Source: Alteromonas sp. BMJM2
GTDB taxonomy: Bacteria > Pseudomonadota > Gammaproteobacteria > Enterobacterales > Alteromonadaceae
Assembly: GCF_027257845.1 (NCBI RefSeq)
Contig: NZ_JAPVOT010000009.1
Coordinates: 1-64,000 of the forward strand
Direction of reading: 5' to 3'
Length of the DNA stretch: 64,000 nucleotides
A model generated the notes under the pieces. That model had not been told where the DNA came from. It was given only the letters and a program-made list of their open reading frames with translations, and did not search any database. Within the stretch, counting starts at the first letter, position 1. Each line of letters starts with the position of its first letter. The translations under genes and the position numbers were made by a program. Below, one piece after another: positions 6,909 through 15,911 of the stretch.

Positions 6909-8906
6909 TTACAATTGAAAACGCTCAACCGCTTTTCGCAAGCTTTCAGTTTGCGCATCTAACTTCATGGTCGATTCGTTAGACTGCCTTGTGCTTTGAG
7001 CACTGGAGTCTGCCAAGCTGACAATGGTGTTTAAGCTTTCTGCTACGTCGGCTAACAACACGTCCTGCTGTTCAGTATCGGTGACAATGTGCTCGTTGAT
7101 GTTGCTCAGCTGCTCGATAATTTCCCGAATACTTTTTACCTGCTCTGCGACCTGGTGGGTTATATCAACGCTGCCCTTTGCCTGCTCTTTCCCAGATTCA
7201 ATGGCTTTAACCGCTTCAGCAGCATCTTTTTGTAAGTTGCCAATCATCTGCTCAATTTCTTCGGTTGAGTCATGAGTTCGATTCGCTAGGGTTCTTACTT
7301 CATCGGCAACGACGGCAAACCCACGTCCTTGCTCCCCTGCTCTGGCAGCCTCTATGGCTGCGTTAAGCGCCAGTAGATTAGTTTGTTCTGCAATGGTTTT
7401 AATAACGTCAAGTATGCTACCAATGCTACGAGAGTTATCATCTAACCGGGCGATAATCTCTGCAGATGTTTCAGCCTGTTTAGCTTGGCTATCTACTTGC
7501 TGTCTGTTTCGTTCTACGAGGTGGCCAATGTCTTGACTCTGATTGGTTATATCCCGTAGCGCAGACATAGCTTGATTAATTTGTTTGAGATTGCTGCGGC
7601 TTTTTTCCTGAACATGTTGCGTATTGGTGGACGTAACAGTGACTTGTTCTCGCTGCTCATCCACATCTAAAAGACTCTTGTCACCCAACTCTACGCTTTC
7701 TTTGGCTATCTCAATTAACCGTGTTTCCTGCTCTAATATATTCCCAACCAGCTCTCTTAGGCTGTCGGTCAGGCTATTCACTTTGGCAGACAGTGCTGAG
7801 AACTCGTCATTACCTTCTTCAGACAGCTTTTGGCTTAGGTCACCCTTACTCAATAAACTCAAACCGCGGTTAATACGGCCAAGAGGTTTTGATATGCTGC
7901 GGGTAACCACAACGGCCAGTACAATGGCGGTAATAAGGCCAAACACAGCAACAATAGTATTTTTTACCAAGTTAGCTTGTACAGATTCTAATATCGCGTT
8001 TTGCCCACTTAACGCTTGAGTCTGAACCCGTTTAAAGAGTGCGTTGATATCGTCTAAGGCCGTATTTAGCGATGAATTTGCATTACCTCGTTCTGTCACC
8101 GTACTTTCGATCATATCTAGCTTGGCTGTTTGCAGCGCCGTTAGCTTTTCAACAGCGACAAGTAGTGCGTCGAATTGCTCGTTAAACGCACTCACTGTGC
8201 CACCGTCGTCTATCCCAGTTGCTAGTCTATTGATATAGTCTTTATCAACTTGAAGATTGCTGAGTTGATAGTTCAAATCGTCAATAATCCCTAAGCTTTC
8301 TTCTGAGTGATTAGACTCTGCCAATTCGATAAAGGAGTCGTTCATTGTCAGAAGCTTGTTATCAATTGCGGTGCCAGCACCAATGAGTGTTTCTATGCTT
8401 GGATCATTAGAGTCGATGTAGGAAAGATCAAGCATGAGTGCACTAGCTTCATCGGCCACCATAAGCACTTGTTCAAGCTGGCTTTGCAGCTGCGCTTCCA
8501 CTTCCATGCGAGATTTTATAGCCGAATACATTTTGTTACTGCTATCCACATAATGAAGGCTATCTGAAATTGCCTTTTGGGCATCGTCACTTGAGGGCAT
8601 TAAGGATTTGAGATTATCGAGATCTTTTGTAAATTCAGAGGACAAAGCATCGAATAATGCTTTATTTTTTTCAAAAGAAGTGGCGCTTTCTACATGAAAA
8701 CCGTTTGCTGTTATAACAGATAAGGACAAAATTTCTGTTTTCACTCTTACCATGCTGGTCTGCTCAGGCATTTTTCGCTCTACAACATCTTCTGCAGATT
8801 TTCGAATATCATTAAGCCCGAAGTAAGATAAAACACTGGTAAATAAAAGTAAGCATCCGAACAGACCAAAGCCTAATGTTATTTTATTTATTATCGTTAA
8901 CTGCAT
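6909..8906 (-). CDS. methyl-accepting chemotaxis protein
   Basis: A membrane chemoreceptor of 665 residues from the chosen ATG. Transmembrane helix 1 is near the N-terminus (FGLFGCLLLFTSVLSYFG). A long, mostly helical periplasmic sensor of about 270 residues follows, then helix 2 (IVAVFGLITAIVLAVVV), a HAMP linker starting SISKPLGRI, and the cytoplasmic coiled coil. Its tip EQTNLLALNAAIEAARAGEQ is the CheA/CheW-binding hairpin. There is no C-terminal CheR pentapeptide. I prefer ATG at 8906 (MQLTIINK) with GGA upstream over a GTG at 8933 that has no visible ribosome-binding site. The ligand is unknown. It is an isolated gene with no che genes nearby. Confidence 0.93.
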   Translation of the reverse strand: MQLTIINKITLGFGLFGCLLLFTSVLSYFGLNDIRKSAEDVVERKMPEQTSMVRVKTEILSLSVITANGFHVESATSFEKNKALFDALSSEFTKDLDNLKSLMPSSDDAQKAISDSLHYVDSSNKMYSAIKSRMEVEAQLQSQLEQVLMVADEASALMLDLSYIDSNDPSIETLIGAGTAIDNKLLTMNDSFIELAESNHSEESLGIIDDLNYQLSNLQVDKDYINRLATGIDDGGTVSAFNEQFDALLVAVEKLTALQTAKLDMIESTVTERGNANSSLNTALDDINALFKRVQTQALSGQNAILESVQANLVKNTIVAVFGLITAIVLAVVVTRSISKPLGRINRGLSLLSKGDLSQKLSEEGNDEFSALSAKVNSLTDSLRELVGNILEQETRLIEIAKESVELGDKSLLDVDEQREQVTVTSTNTQHVQEKSRSNLKQINQAMSALRDITNQSQDIGHLVERNRQQVDSQAKQAETSAEIIARLDDNSRSIGSILDVIKTIAEQTNLLALNAAIEAARAGEQGRGFAVVADEVRTLANRTHDSTEEIEQMIGNLQKDAAEAVKAIESGKEQAKGSVDITHQVAEQVKSIREIIEQLSNINEHIVTDTEQQDVLLADVAESLNTIVSLADSSAQSTRQSNESTMKLDAQTESLRKAVERFQL

Positions 8907-9219
8907 AATAGGATCCAACAGGTACGCCGACACAAGTAAGGAGTGTCACAATAGTCATTCAATTCTAGTTTAACAGTATGTAAATTCAATGCACCAAAAG
9001 TTTATATCTATTTTACATGTTCGCGTTTCTTATCCTGCACTTAATAAACAATCGCTGCTGTAATGCGCTTAATCGAACAAACACTTTTCTCTTCCTCGCA
9101 ATTTGTGCAGTGCGCAAAATTCGTTCATCAGTTTAAAGAAAGCCTAGTTTTACTTTAAAATCGCTACAAGTTACCTATAATACCCCCAAATGTTTTTCAC
9201 ACTTTGTCAGTAGGTTGTA
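8907..9219. other. intergenic region with fur promoter
   Basis: Divergent spacer of about 313 bp between the chemoreceptor and fur. A TATAAT at 9176-9181 with TTTAAA at 9154-9159 (16-bp spacer) is a good sigma-70 promoter candidate for fur, giving a leader of about 30 nt. I see no clear Fur box and nothing else in the rest. Confidence 0.5.
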
Positions 9220-9645
9220 ATGGATCAAAATAAAGAATTGAAAAGAGCAGGGCTTAAAGTCACTCTGCCTCGCCTTAAAATTTTACAAATTCTGCAAGAC
9301 CCAAATAATCAACACATTAGTGCGGAAGATGTGTACAAAATTCTTATCGAACAAGATGAAGAAATTGGTCTGGCTACGGTTTACCGAGTTCTTAACCAAT
9401 TCGACGACGCTGGCATTTTAAATCGTCATCACTTTGAAGGCGGCAAATCTGTTTTCGAAATAAGCCATAAAGACCATCACGATCACTTGGTATGTCTTAA
9501 GTGTGGAAAAGTGATTGAGTTTGAAGACGATATTATCGAGCAGCGACAAGAAATGGTGGCAAAGCAGCATAATATTAAGCTTACTCACCACAGCCTGTAC
9601 CTTTACGGTGAGTGTACCGACGGGAACTGCGATACCCTCGACTGA
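9220..9645 (+). CDS. fur: ferric uptake regulator
   Basis: A 141-residue iron-responsive repressor. The N-terminal winged helix carries the family recognition region GLATVYRVLNQF (about residues 45-56). The metal-binding dimerisation half contains the His cluster HKDHHDHL, then CLKCG, the structural zinc Cys pair, and the C-terminal CTDGNC. Length is normal. With Fe2+ it represses iron-uptake genes genome-wide. It follows its own TATAAT promoter and ends at a terminator shared with the convergent oxoprolinase operon. Confidence 0.97.
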   Translation: MDQNKELKRAGLKVTLPRLKILQILQDPNNQHISAEDVYKILIEQDEEIGLATVYRVLNQFDDAGILNRHHFEGGKSVFEISHKDHHDHLVCLKCGKVIEFEDDIIEQRQEMVAKQHNIKLTHHSLYLYGECTDGNCDTLD

Positions 9646-9667
9646 TCAACACACTTTCGTAACTTGC

Positions 9668-9705
9668 AAAAAAACCTGCTCTAGTACCGGCAGGTTTTTT
9701 CTTTT
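9668..9705 (+). terminator. bidirectional terminator between fur and the pxp operon
   Basis: AAAACCTGC/GCAGGTTTT arms around a TCTAGTACCG loop lie between an A run and a T run (TTTTTTCTTTTT). It can serve fur and the convergent minus-strand operon. Confidence 0.88.
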
Positions 9706-9726
9706 TCGACGCCGCTTATATGCGCA

Positions 9727-10593
9727 TTAAGCGTCAAATTTATAAGCGTGATACGCCCTTATTGCACGTTCCCACACTTCACCTGCCTCGCCCTCACCGA
9801 TGACATGCCCATCAATTTCAATAACCGGAGACACTTCCTTACTCGATGACGTAAGCCACACTTCATCTGCATCGAGCAGTGACTCTTTAGAAAACCACTC
9901 CTCTACAACGTTAAGGTTTGCACGCTTAAAAGATTCTAGTGCAATATGGCGGGTGATCCCTGGTAGCAATTCATTATTTAAGGGCGGCGTTTTAATCATG
10001 CCGTTTTTCACCATAAATACGTTGCACGAACTTGCCTCAGTTATCAGCCCTTTCTCGTTAAACAAAATCGTTTCGTTAACACCAGCTTTCACGCCACTTT
10101 GAAAGTGCATGACGTTGCCAAGCAACGATGTGGACTTTATATGGCACCGTTGCCAGCGCTTGTCTTCTTCTAGCGCCACTTTAAACACCTTGGCACTGCT
10201 TCTTGAATTTGACTGGGGTGCTGCCATTTCAAACGCGAAAGCAAAAACCGTTGGTGTAACGCCAGTTGGGTATGCATGATAACGCTTAGTGTCAGTACCT
10301 CGACTCACATGGAAATACACTCCCACGTTACCACTTTCTATATGCTGAGCATTTTCTGTTGCCAGCTGCAGCACAATGGATGTCCACATGGCATCGTCAT
10401 AAGGATTATCAATTTCAATGGCCGATAGTCCCGAGGCCAACCGCGACAAATGCCCCTTAAGCCCTACTGGCTTCCCCGCATAGGTCGGTATCACTTCATA
10501 AATACCATCGCCAAATAGGAAGCCCCTGTCCATAGGTGAAATTTTTGCTTCACTAAGTGGAAGGAATTCACCGTTTAAAAAAGCGACTGTCAT
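9727..10593 (-). CDS. class IV aminotransferase, D-amino-acid transaminase-like
   Basis: A 288-residue PLP enzyme of fold type IV (DAAT/BCAT/PabC family). Visible motifs are the N-terminal FLNGEFLPLSEAKISPMDRGF and GDGIYEV, the PLP lysine in RCHIKSTSLLGNVM (about residue 143), and the phosphate-binding GLITEASSCNVF. The early GDGIYEV region and the RCHIKS context fit D-alanine/D-amino-acid transaminases better than branched-chain enzymes or PabC. Its ATG overlaps the pxpC stop as ATGA, so it is probably coupled to the 5-oxoprolinase operon. A role in handling glutamate or 2-oxoglutarate made by that pathway is an inference from position only. Confidence 0.8.
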   Translation of the reverse strand: MTVAFLNGEFLPLSEAKISPMDRGFLFGDGIYEVIPTYAGKPVGLKGHLSRLASGLSAIEIDNPYDDAMWTSIVLQLATENAQHIESGNVGVYFHVSRGTDTKRYHAYPTGVTPTVFAFAFEMAAPQSNSRSSAKVFKVALEEDKRWQRCHIKSTSLLGNVMHFQSGVKAGVNETILFNEKGLITEASSCNVFMVKNGMIKTPPLNNELLPGITRHIALESFKRANLNVVEEWFSKESLLDADEVWLTSSSKEVSPVIEIDGHVIGEGEAGEVWERAIRAYHAYKFDA

Positions 10594-11600
10594 GCTATTT
10601 CTCCTCTCAATCGCTGCACGTGTTGCCGAGACAAAAGAATGTCGGCTCGGGCTTCTTCACTATTTTGAAAAATAAAGGAAACCGTTTCACCGGGAACCCG
10701 CTGAGCCAAGCGATTTACATCGAGTGGGTTTAAACATCCTAGCTTCGGATAGCCACCCAGAGTTTGTCTATCGCGCATCATAATAATAGGCTGTCCATCT
10801 GGAGGTACTTGAATTGCGCCTACATGAATAGCCTCTGAGCGCATAGTCGACAAAGATGAAGCAATATCTGCTCCGGTCAAACGATAGCCCATTCTGTCGA
10901 TTGATGAACTGACCGTATACTCTGAGCTTTCAAACATGCGCTTCGCTACCTGACTAAAATGCGCTTCTTGATAACCTTTAATGACACGTAACGGCGCATT
11001 TATGTCACAGGCAGTACGCGTCCCGCACTTTTTCGACATGCTGTGTTGCATTGACAAGCGGTGCCGCATTGGCAGCTGACGAACAGATACCGCTTCATAC
11101 GTTTGCTCATCGCAACGACTTATATCGATACAGTCACTGTCGCTAATCACCCGACCATCGCCATGAAGGCCGCCAAGGGATTCTCGAACTACAGTACATG
11201 CACTGCCAACCTGATAAGGAACCTTCCACTTACCATAAATAGCAAGATACGCCTTACTTCCAACATATTCACTTTCAAAGCTTAAGCGGTCATTTTTATT
11301 GACCTTGATACTGGAATAAGACGGTTGGTCATGCCCATTTACCTGCACCTTTACCTGCCGCCCAGCAACGGCAACAATAGTAGGCTCACTAAAACAGACC
11401 GTCATTTTCCCCATCACTTCTAAACAGGGCGTATTGTCAGGATTGTGAGCAAGAAAATTTGCCCAATGATACGCCATTTCGTCCATAGGGCCGGATTGGG
11501 AGAAGCCCTGACGCTGCTTACCTATTCTGCCTTCATCAACAATCAGGCTGAAAAGGCCTTTCGAAATTACTTCAACCTTCATGATAGGCGTTAAACTCAC
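10590..11600 (-). CDS. pxpC: 5-oxoprolinase subunit C
   Basis: A 336-residue biotin-dependent-carboxyltransferase-like protein (AHS2/KipA family), the C subunit of the PxpABC ATP-dependent 5-oxoprolinase that opens pyroglutamate to glutamate. Family signs are GRIGKQRQGFSQSGPMDEMAYHWAN written near the N-terminus in the usual order (GRIGKQR, then SGPMDEMA), the SSSIDRMGYRL segment, and the C-terminal GQPIIMMRDRQTLGGYPKLG. Its start overlaps pxpB by 29 bp and its stop overlaps the transaminase start. It works with PxpB, so the overlapping arrangement suggests equimolar production. Confidence 0.92.
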   Translation of the reverse strand: MSLTPIMKVEVISKGLFSLIVDEGRIGKQRQGFSQSGPMDEMAYHWANFLAHNPDNTPCLEVMGKMTVCFSEPTIVAVAGRQVKVQVNGHDQPSYSSIKVNKNDRLSFESEYVGSKAYLAIYGKWKVPYQVGSACTVVRESLGGLHGDGRVISDSDCIDISRCDEQTYEAVSVRQLPMRHRLSMQHSMSKKCGTRTACDINAPLRVIKGYQEAHFSQVAKRMFESSEYTVSSSIDRMGYRLTGADIASSLSTMRSEAIHVGAIQVPPDGQPIIMMRDRQTLGGYPKLGCLNPLDVNRLAQRVPGETVSFIFQNSEEARADILLSRQHVQRLRGEIA

Positions 11601-12318
11601 TTTCTGTTATCGACACAAATTTTACGGTATCACCAGCACTTAGCAAAGGTTGATTGTCTTTATCCAGCATGTTTTCAGGGCACAGGCCCATTAAGTTCCA
11701 GCCGCCGGGAGATTCGCTAGAATAGACAGCGGTTTGTCTATCTGCGATGGCAACCGCTCCCTTCGGCACTTTCTTTCTGGGCGTGCTTAATCGTGGGCAC
11801 TGTAGTTGTATCGGAATATCTCCCATGTAGCCAAATCCAGGGGCAAACCCCACCGCGTAAACCTTGTATTCCACGCTGGTATGAAGCGAAATAATATCTT
11901 CAATTGATAAGGTTGTTTTTTTACTAATTTCAGCAAGATCGTTAGCGTCTGGCGCACCATACCACACAGGCAATGTATGGCATTTTCCTGCGGCTACTTC
12001 AGTTTCACCACCCTCCTGGCTACCACCTGCAGGGCCAATCAAGGTGTTTCCACCGTTTTGCCAGCTGCGAAGCGTATTATATACAAAGTGGCTATCGACT
12101 CGCTCAATATCGAATATAATTAATAAGCTATCGTAGGATGGCACACATTCTACAAGCCAAGGTCGTTCGCTATGACTGGCAGCCCTATCAAATACACGCA
12201 ACCATTGCTGACAGGCGGCATTTGCTTGCTCTAGGTTTGAACCTGAAAAATACAACATAATGGCATTTGCTCCCACGGGAACAAACTGCTTAATACTGCC
12301 AAAAGGTTGCATGTGCAC
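11572..12318 (-). CDS. pxpB: 5-oxoprolinase subunit B
   Basis: A 248-residue AHS1/KipI-family protein, the B subunit of PxpABC. Typical features are the cyclophilin-like core with VYAVGFAPGFGYMGD (around residues 150-165), then PRLSTPRKKVPKGAVAIADRQTAVY and the SPGGWNLMG strand, with each stretch matching the allophanate-hydrolase subunit 1 pattern. In some bacteria the homologue KipI inhibits the sporulation kinase KinA, but in a pxpA-B-C operon the oxoprolinase role is the natural reading. It lies 51 bp after pxpA and overlaps pxpC. Confidence 0.92.
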   Translation of the reverse strand: MHMQPFGSIKQFVPVGANAIMLYFSGSNLEQANAACQQWLRVFDRAASHSERPWLVECVPSYDSLLIIFDIERVDSHFVYNTLRSWQNGGNTLIGPAGGSQEGGETEVAAGKCHTLPVWYGAPDANDLAEISKKTTLSIEDIISLHTSVEYKVYAVGFAPGFGYMGDIPIQLQCPRLSTPRKKVPKGAVAIADRQTAVYSSESPGGWNLMGLCPENMLDKDNQPLLSAGDTVKFVSITESEFNAYHEG

Positions 12319-12369
12319 CTCCTATCTTACGATCACTTTCAAAATAACCTGTTTTTTGAAACAACATAG

Positions 12370-13095
12370 TTATAGATAAGCTCTAATTTGACGGGCTATC
12401 TCTACAGCGCCGGTTGTATCGCCGTGCACACACAAACTGTCTGCTTGAATAGATAACGTGGCGCCTGATGCAGTTATTACTGTGCCCTGCTCTATAAGTT
12501 GTTTGGCTTGTACTAACGCCTCTTGCGAACTGAGTACAGCGCCGTCTATTTGACGCGACTGCAGATAGCCTTCATCGGTATAGCGTCTGTCAGAAAAAGC
12601 TTCAAACAGCAGCGATACACCATGCTGTTTTGCTTCATCTGTGATTTCTTGGCGTTCAGATGTGGCTTGTACCATCAACGGAAGTGTTCCTTGGCACATG
12701 GCGGCAACACTTTTCATCACCGTTTGCCTAATGTCTTTATTTTTCATCATGTCGTTATAGAGTGCACCGTGGGGCTTAACATAATCGACCGTCGTTCCCA
12801 CAATGGCAGCCATACCTATCAACGCACTTACTTGGTATTGAATACAGGCGCTAAGCTCATTTGCTTGCATTGCCATACTTCTGCGTCCAAACCCTTGTAA
12901 ATCAGGGTAAGACGGATGAGCACCAACCGATACACCATGGGCTTTGGCAATATCCAGCGCGGCTTTCATGACTAACGGATCGCCAGCGTGGAAGCCACAG
13001 GCTATGTTTGCTTGGTCTATTTCAGACATAATGTCTTTTTCCACAGGCATCGACCAGGCCCCAAAACTTTCACCTAAATCGCAATTTAACTTCAT
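12370..13095 (-). CDS. pxpA: 5-oxoprolinase subunit A (LamB/YcsF family)
   Basis: A 241-residue LamB/YcsF protein, the A subunit of the bacterial 5-oxoprolinase. It opens with LNCDLGESFGAW, continues with IANIACGFHAGDP written here as QANIACGFHAGDP, then GAHPSYPDLQGFGRR and VKPHGALYNDM, and ends with SLCVHGDTTGAV. The conserved Asp, His and Glu residues of these motifs line the active-site groove in the family. It is the first gene of the operon, so the promoter should lie in the short divergent gap before the S1-protein gene (about 13096-13160). Confidence 0.93.
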   Translation of the reverse strand: MKLNCDLGESFGAWSMPVEKDIMSEIDQANIACGFHAGDPLVMKAALDIAKAHGVSVGAHPSYPDLQGFGRRSMAMQANELSACIQYQVSALIGMAAIVGTTVDYVKPHGALYNDMMKNKDIRQTVMKSVAAMCQGTLPLMVQATSERQEITDEAKQHGVSLLFEAFSDRRYTDEGYLQSRQIDGAVLSSQEALVQAKQLIEQGTVITASGATLSIQADSLCVHGDTTGAVEIARQIRAYL

Positions 13096-13160
13096 AATGG
13101 TTTAGCTCTTAACTCCAATCCGATATTATGTTACCTGTTCTATTAAAAAAGTCAGTGTTA

Positions 13161-14081
13161 ATGATAAATATTGGAAAAATTAATACATTGCGCGTGGTGG
13201 CAGAATACCCTTTTGGGTACGCCCTAGCCGCCCTAGACGCGAATGAAAACGAGTTTGAGCGTGGGACCGAAAACGAAGGTGCTGCTGTATTTGATTCAGA
13301 GGCCCACACCCTTGGCATCGATGAAACCGTTACTCTTCCTCTTGATGAGGTTGAAACACCCCTTGCAACAAATGCGGAGATAGATGTATTTGTTGCTACG
13401 AATCAGCGTGGAGAGCCCTACGCAACGGTGAAAAAACCGCTGATTCAAGTGGGTGAAGTCAAAATATTAAAAGCGGTATCTGCAACCAACTTTGGCGCTT
13501 TTTTCGACTGGGGATTAGATAACGATTTACTCGTTCCAGACGACTATCAAGCTGAGCCTGTCAGTGCAGGTATGAAATACGTTGTTTATACGTTTTTTGA
13601 CAATAAGACCCAGCGCATTTTAGGTGCGACCAAGCTTCACTACTTTTTACAGGAAAGCAACGCCTATTTGAATGAAGGCGACGATGTTGAATGCCTAGTT
13701 TATGCCAAAACTGATCTTGGTTTTAAAGTCGTGATAAACGAAAAAAATCTTGGTCTGATTTTTCACAGCGACGCGTTTAAACCATTGAAAGTAGGTCAAG
13801 CTACCTCGGGTGTAATAAAAACAATTCGCGAAGATGGTAAAATTGACGTTGTCCTTCAGCGTATTGATAAAGATGCGCGAAGTGAGCTTCAGCAGGCTAT
13901 TTTAGATGATTTAGACGCCCACGGCGGCATATCGACACTCACTGATAAGAGTGCACCTGAAGATATCTACACGCATTTTAATGTGAGTAAAGCGGCCTAT
14001 AAAAAGGCATTAGGTGCTCTGTATAAACAGAAAAAAATCACTATTAACGCTGATGCAATACGATTGAACACTAACACTTAA
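13161..14081 (+). CDS. CvfB-like S1-domain RNA-binding protein
   Basis: A protein of 306 residues from the chosen start, resembling the CvfB/YitL family: tandem S1-type OB folds followed by a C-terminal winged helix. The segment KAVSATNFGAFFDWGLDNDLLVP is the characteristic S1 strand set and is followed by LVYAKTDLGFKVVINEKNLGLI. The C-terminal part (VSKAAYKKALGALYKQKKI) fits the winged-helix end. The ATG at 13161 begins the conserved INIGKINTLRV, so I discard an upstream TTG/ATG reading that adds 11 residues. CvfB binds RNA in Staphylococcus; the target here is unknown. It probably forms an operon with the OsmC-family gene. Confidence 0.85.
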   Translation: MINIGKINTLRVVAEYPFGYALAALDANENEFERGTENEGAAVFDSEAHTLGIDETVTLPLDEVETPLATNAEIDVFVATNQRGEPYATVKKPLIQVGEVKILKAVSATNFGAFFDWGLDNDLLVPDDYQAEPVSAGMKYVVYTFFDNKTQRILGATKLHYFLQESNAYLNEGDDVECLVYAKTDLGFKVVINEKNLGLIFHSDAFKPLKVGQATSGVIKTIREDGKIDVVLQRIDKDARSELQQAILDDLDAHGGISTLTDKSAPEDIYTHFNVSKAAYKKALGALYKQKKITINADAIRLNTNT

Positions 14082-14103
14082 TCTACACAATTCAGGATAT
14101 ATA

Positions 14104-14499
14104 ATGAAAGCACGTGTTTCATGGGATAAAGACCTTACGTTTACTGGTACTACCGACAGTGGTTACAACACCGTGATGGATGGAAACGGCAACGCTGTTT
14201 CACCTATGGAATCGGTGCTTGTTGCTATTGGTGCCTGTTCAAGTGTGGACGTAGTCGATATTTTGAAAAAAGGGCGCTTTGACATTACAGCGTGTCATTG
14301 TGAACTTGAGGCGAACCGCGCTGAAGAGCCACCACGGGTGTTTGAAAAAGTACATGCTCACTACACGGTGTCGGGAACGGGAATTACCGACAAAGCGTTA
14401 GCCCGTGCTGTGCAGCTATCAGCGGAAAAATACTGTTCGGTCATGTTAATGCTTAAGGGCAATGTTGACATCACCACCAGCTACACCTTGGTTGAATAG
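14104..14499 (+). CDS. OsmC/YhfA-family redox protein
   Basis: A 131-residue OsmC-fold protein. The two conserved cysteines that form the thiol peroxidase site in this superfamily are in IGACSSVDVVD (about residue 42) and SAEKYCSVML (about residue 113). The short length without a central extension and the YSV/KYCSV context resemble the YhfA subgroup rather than OsmC or Ohr. These proteins reduce organic or fatty-acid hydroperoxides, but substrates of the YhfA branch are not established. It lies 22 bp after the S1-protein gene and is followed by a terminator. Confidence 0.85.
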   Translation: MKARVSWDKDLTFTGTTDSGYNTVMDGNGNAVSPMESVLVAIGACSSVDVVDILKKGRFDITACHCELEANRAEEPPRVFEKVHAHYTVSGTGITDKALARAVQLSAEKYCSVMLMLKGNVDITTSYTLVE

Positions 14500-14593
14500 A
14501 TAATCAGTGGAATAAGCGTTGTCTAGGCAGGCTTTGGGTTTTTAGACTTTAGTTTAAATCGCTGTAACTTAGTGATATTGGCTAACAGATAGT

Positions 14594-14625
14594 AAAAAAG
14601 GCTAACCATTTCGGTTGGCCTTTTT
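14594..14625 (+). terminator. rho-independent terminator after the OsmC-family gene
   Basis: AAAAAGGCTAACC pairs with GGTTGGCCTTTTT (one T-G pair) around an ATTTC loop and is followed by GTTTTT. Confidence 0.88.
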
Positions 14626-14743
14626 GTTTTTCATCCCTACAAACCTCTAACCCACTGAAATTTATAGCGTTTAGTTTACTGGCACGTTATCTGCTGATAC
14701 TGGTCATTATGATATAACGACAATAAATGTTAGGGCATTGACC

Positions 14744-15886
14744 ATGGAAACAACACATAACACCTCATATCAGCACTCAAACAACGCTTCACTTCGCAGT
14801 TCGAACACTCATTCTCCACTTTTACGCTATGCCGTTATCGGTAGCACAATTCTAGCGCTTAGCGCATTTGCAACTGGCTGCACAGATGCTGATGCGATTG
14901 ATGCAGCGAATGGCTCTGACAAGGTAGAAGAGACGGTATTCGCTATTCCCGTTGAAGCACTGCACTTAAAAACGGGCGACATTACCTCAACGTACGATAC
15001 CACCGCTATTTTAGAGGCCCGTGAAGAAGCGTTTGTCTCTGCCCGCGCATCAGGAATTATTGAAGCCATATTCGTAGAAGAAGGCGACTACGTGGAAAAA
15101 GGACAAGCGTTGGCACAGCTAGATAAGCGACGGTATGAGCTTAATGTGTCAAAAGCACGCGCGGATTTACAAGGTATCGAAAACGAGCTTGAACGCGTCA
15201 ACAAGGTATACTCGCAAAAACTCATTAGTCACGATACCTACGATAAACTCAACGCTCAGTATGAATCAGTCAAGGCCTCGCTGAGCATTGCTGAATTAGA
15301 TTTAAAAGAAACCACGATAGAAGCACCTATCAGTGGGTTTATTGCATCTCGCAATGCCAAAGTAGGCAACCTCACCGAGTCTTTCCAGCGTGAAAGAATG
15401 TTTCATATTGTGCAGCAAAAAGACCTTCAGGGCGTGGTATTCCTACCAGAAAACGAACTAACGAATGTGTCTGTAGGCCAGGTTGCTACCCTAAACGTTG
15501 CCGCGTTAAACGATCAAGAAATAACCGCACATGTTGAGCGTATCAGCCCCGTTATTGACGCCACTACCGGCACCTTTAAAGTAACCCTGCGAGTGCCCAA
15601 TGGACAAAACACGTTAAAAGCCGGCATGTTTACCGATGTGTCTCTTGAATATGCCACTCATGCCAATACCACACTAGTGCCCCGCCGTGCTCTGGTTACC
15701 ATTGATAATACCCACAGCGTTTTTGTAGTCGACGGTGGCGTGGTTAAGAAAGTCAATGTATCTACCGGATTTGAAAATAACGATGTTATTGAAGTCACTC
15801 ACGGGTTAACCGGTAACGAACAAGTCGTTACTGCGGGACATCAAAACTTAAAAGACAATGCGCCGGTTGAAGTTGTAAACAGCTAA
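14744..15886 (+). CDS. RND efflux periplasmic adaptor subunit
   Basis: A 380-residue membrane-fusion protein (HlyD/AcrA type) that bridges an RND pump and an outer-membrane channel. A polar N-region of about 30 residues precedes a hydrophobic signal segment ending ALSAFATGC, so it is probably a lipoprotein with a non-ideal lipobox. The lipoyl half-motifs are SARASGIIEAIFVEEGDYVEKGQ and TTIEAPISGFIASRNAKVGN; a helical hairpin lies between them, and beta-barrel and membrane-proximal domains follow. ATG at 14744 is preferred over TTG at 14738 because TAGGG lies 8 bases before it. It starts a three-gene pump operon. Confidence 0.9.
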   Translation: METTHNTSYQHSNNASLRSSNTHSPLLRYAVIGSTILALSAFATGCTDADAIDAANGSDKVEETVFAIPVEALHLKTGDITSTYDTTAILEAREEAFVSARASGIIEAIFVEEGDYVEKGQALAQLDKRRYELNVSKARADLQGIENELERVNKVYSQKLISHDTYDKLNAQYESVKASLSIAELDLKETTIEAPISGFIASRNAKVGNLTESFQRERMFHIVQQKDLQGVVFLPENELTNVSVGQVATLNVAALNDQEITAHVERISPVIDATTGTFKVTLRVPNGQNTLKAGMFTDVSLEYATHANTTLVPRRALVTIDNTHSVFVVDGGVVKKVNVSTGFENNDVIEVTHGLTGNEQVVTAGHQNLKDNAPVEVVNS

Positions 15887-15911
15887 GCGAAGATAAATAA
15901 GGAATAGTATT

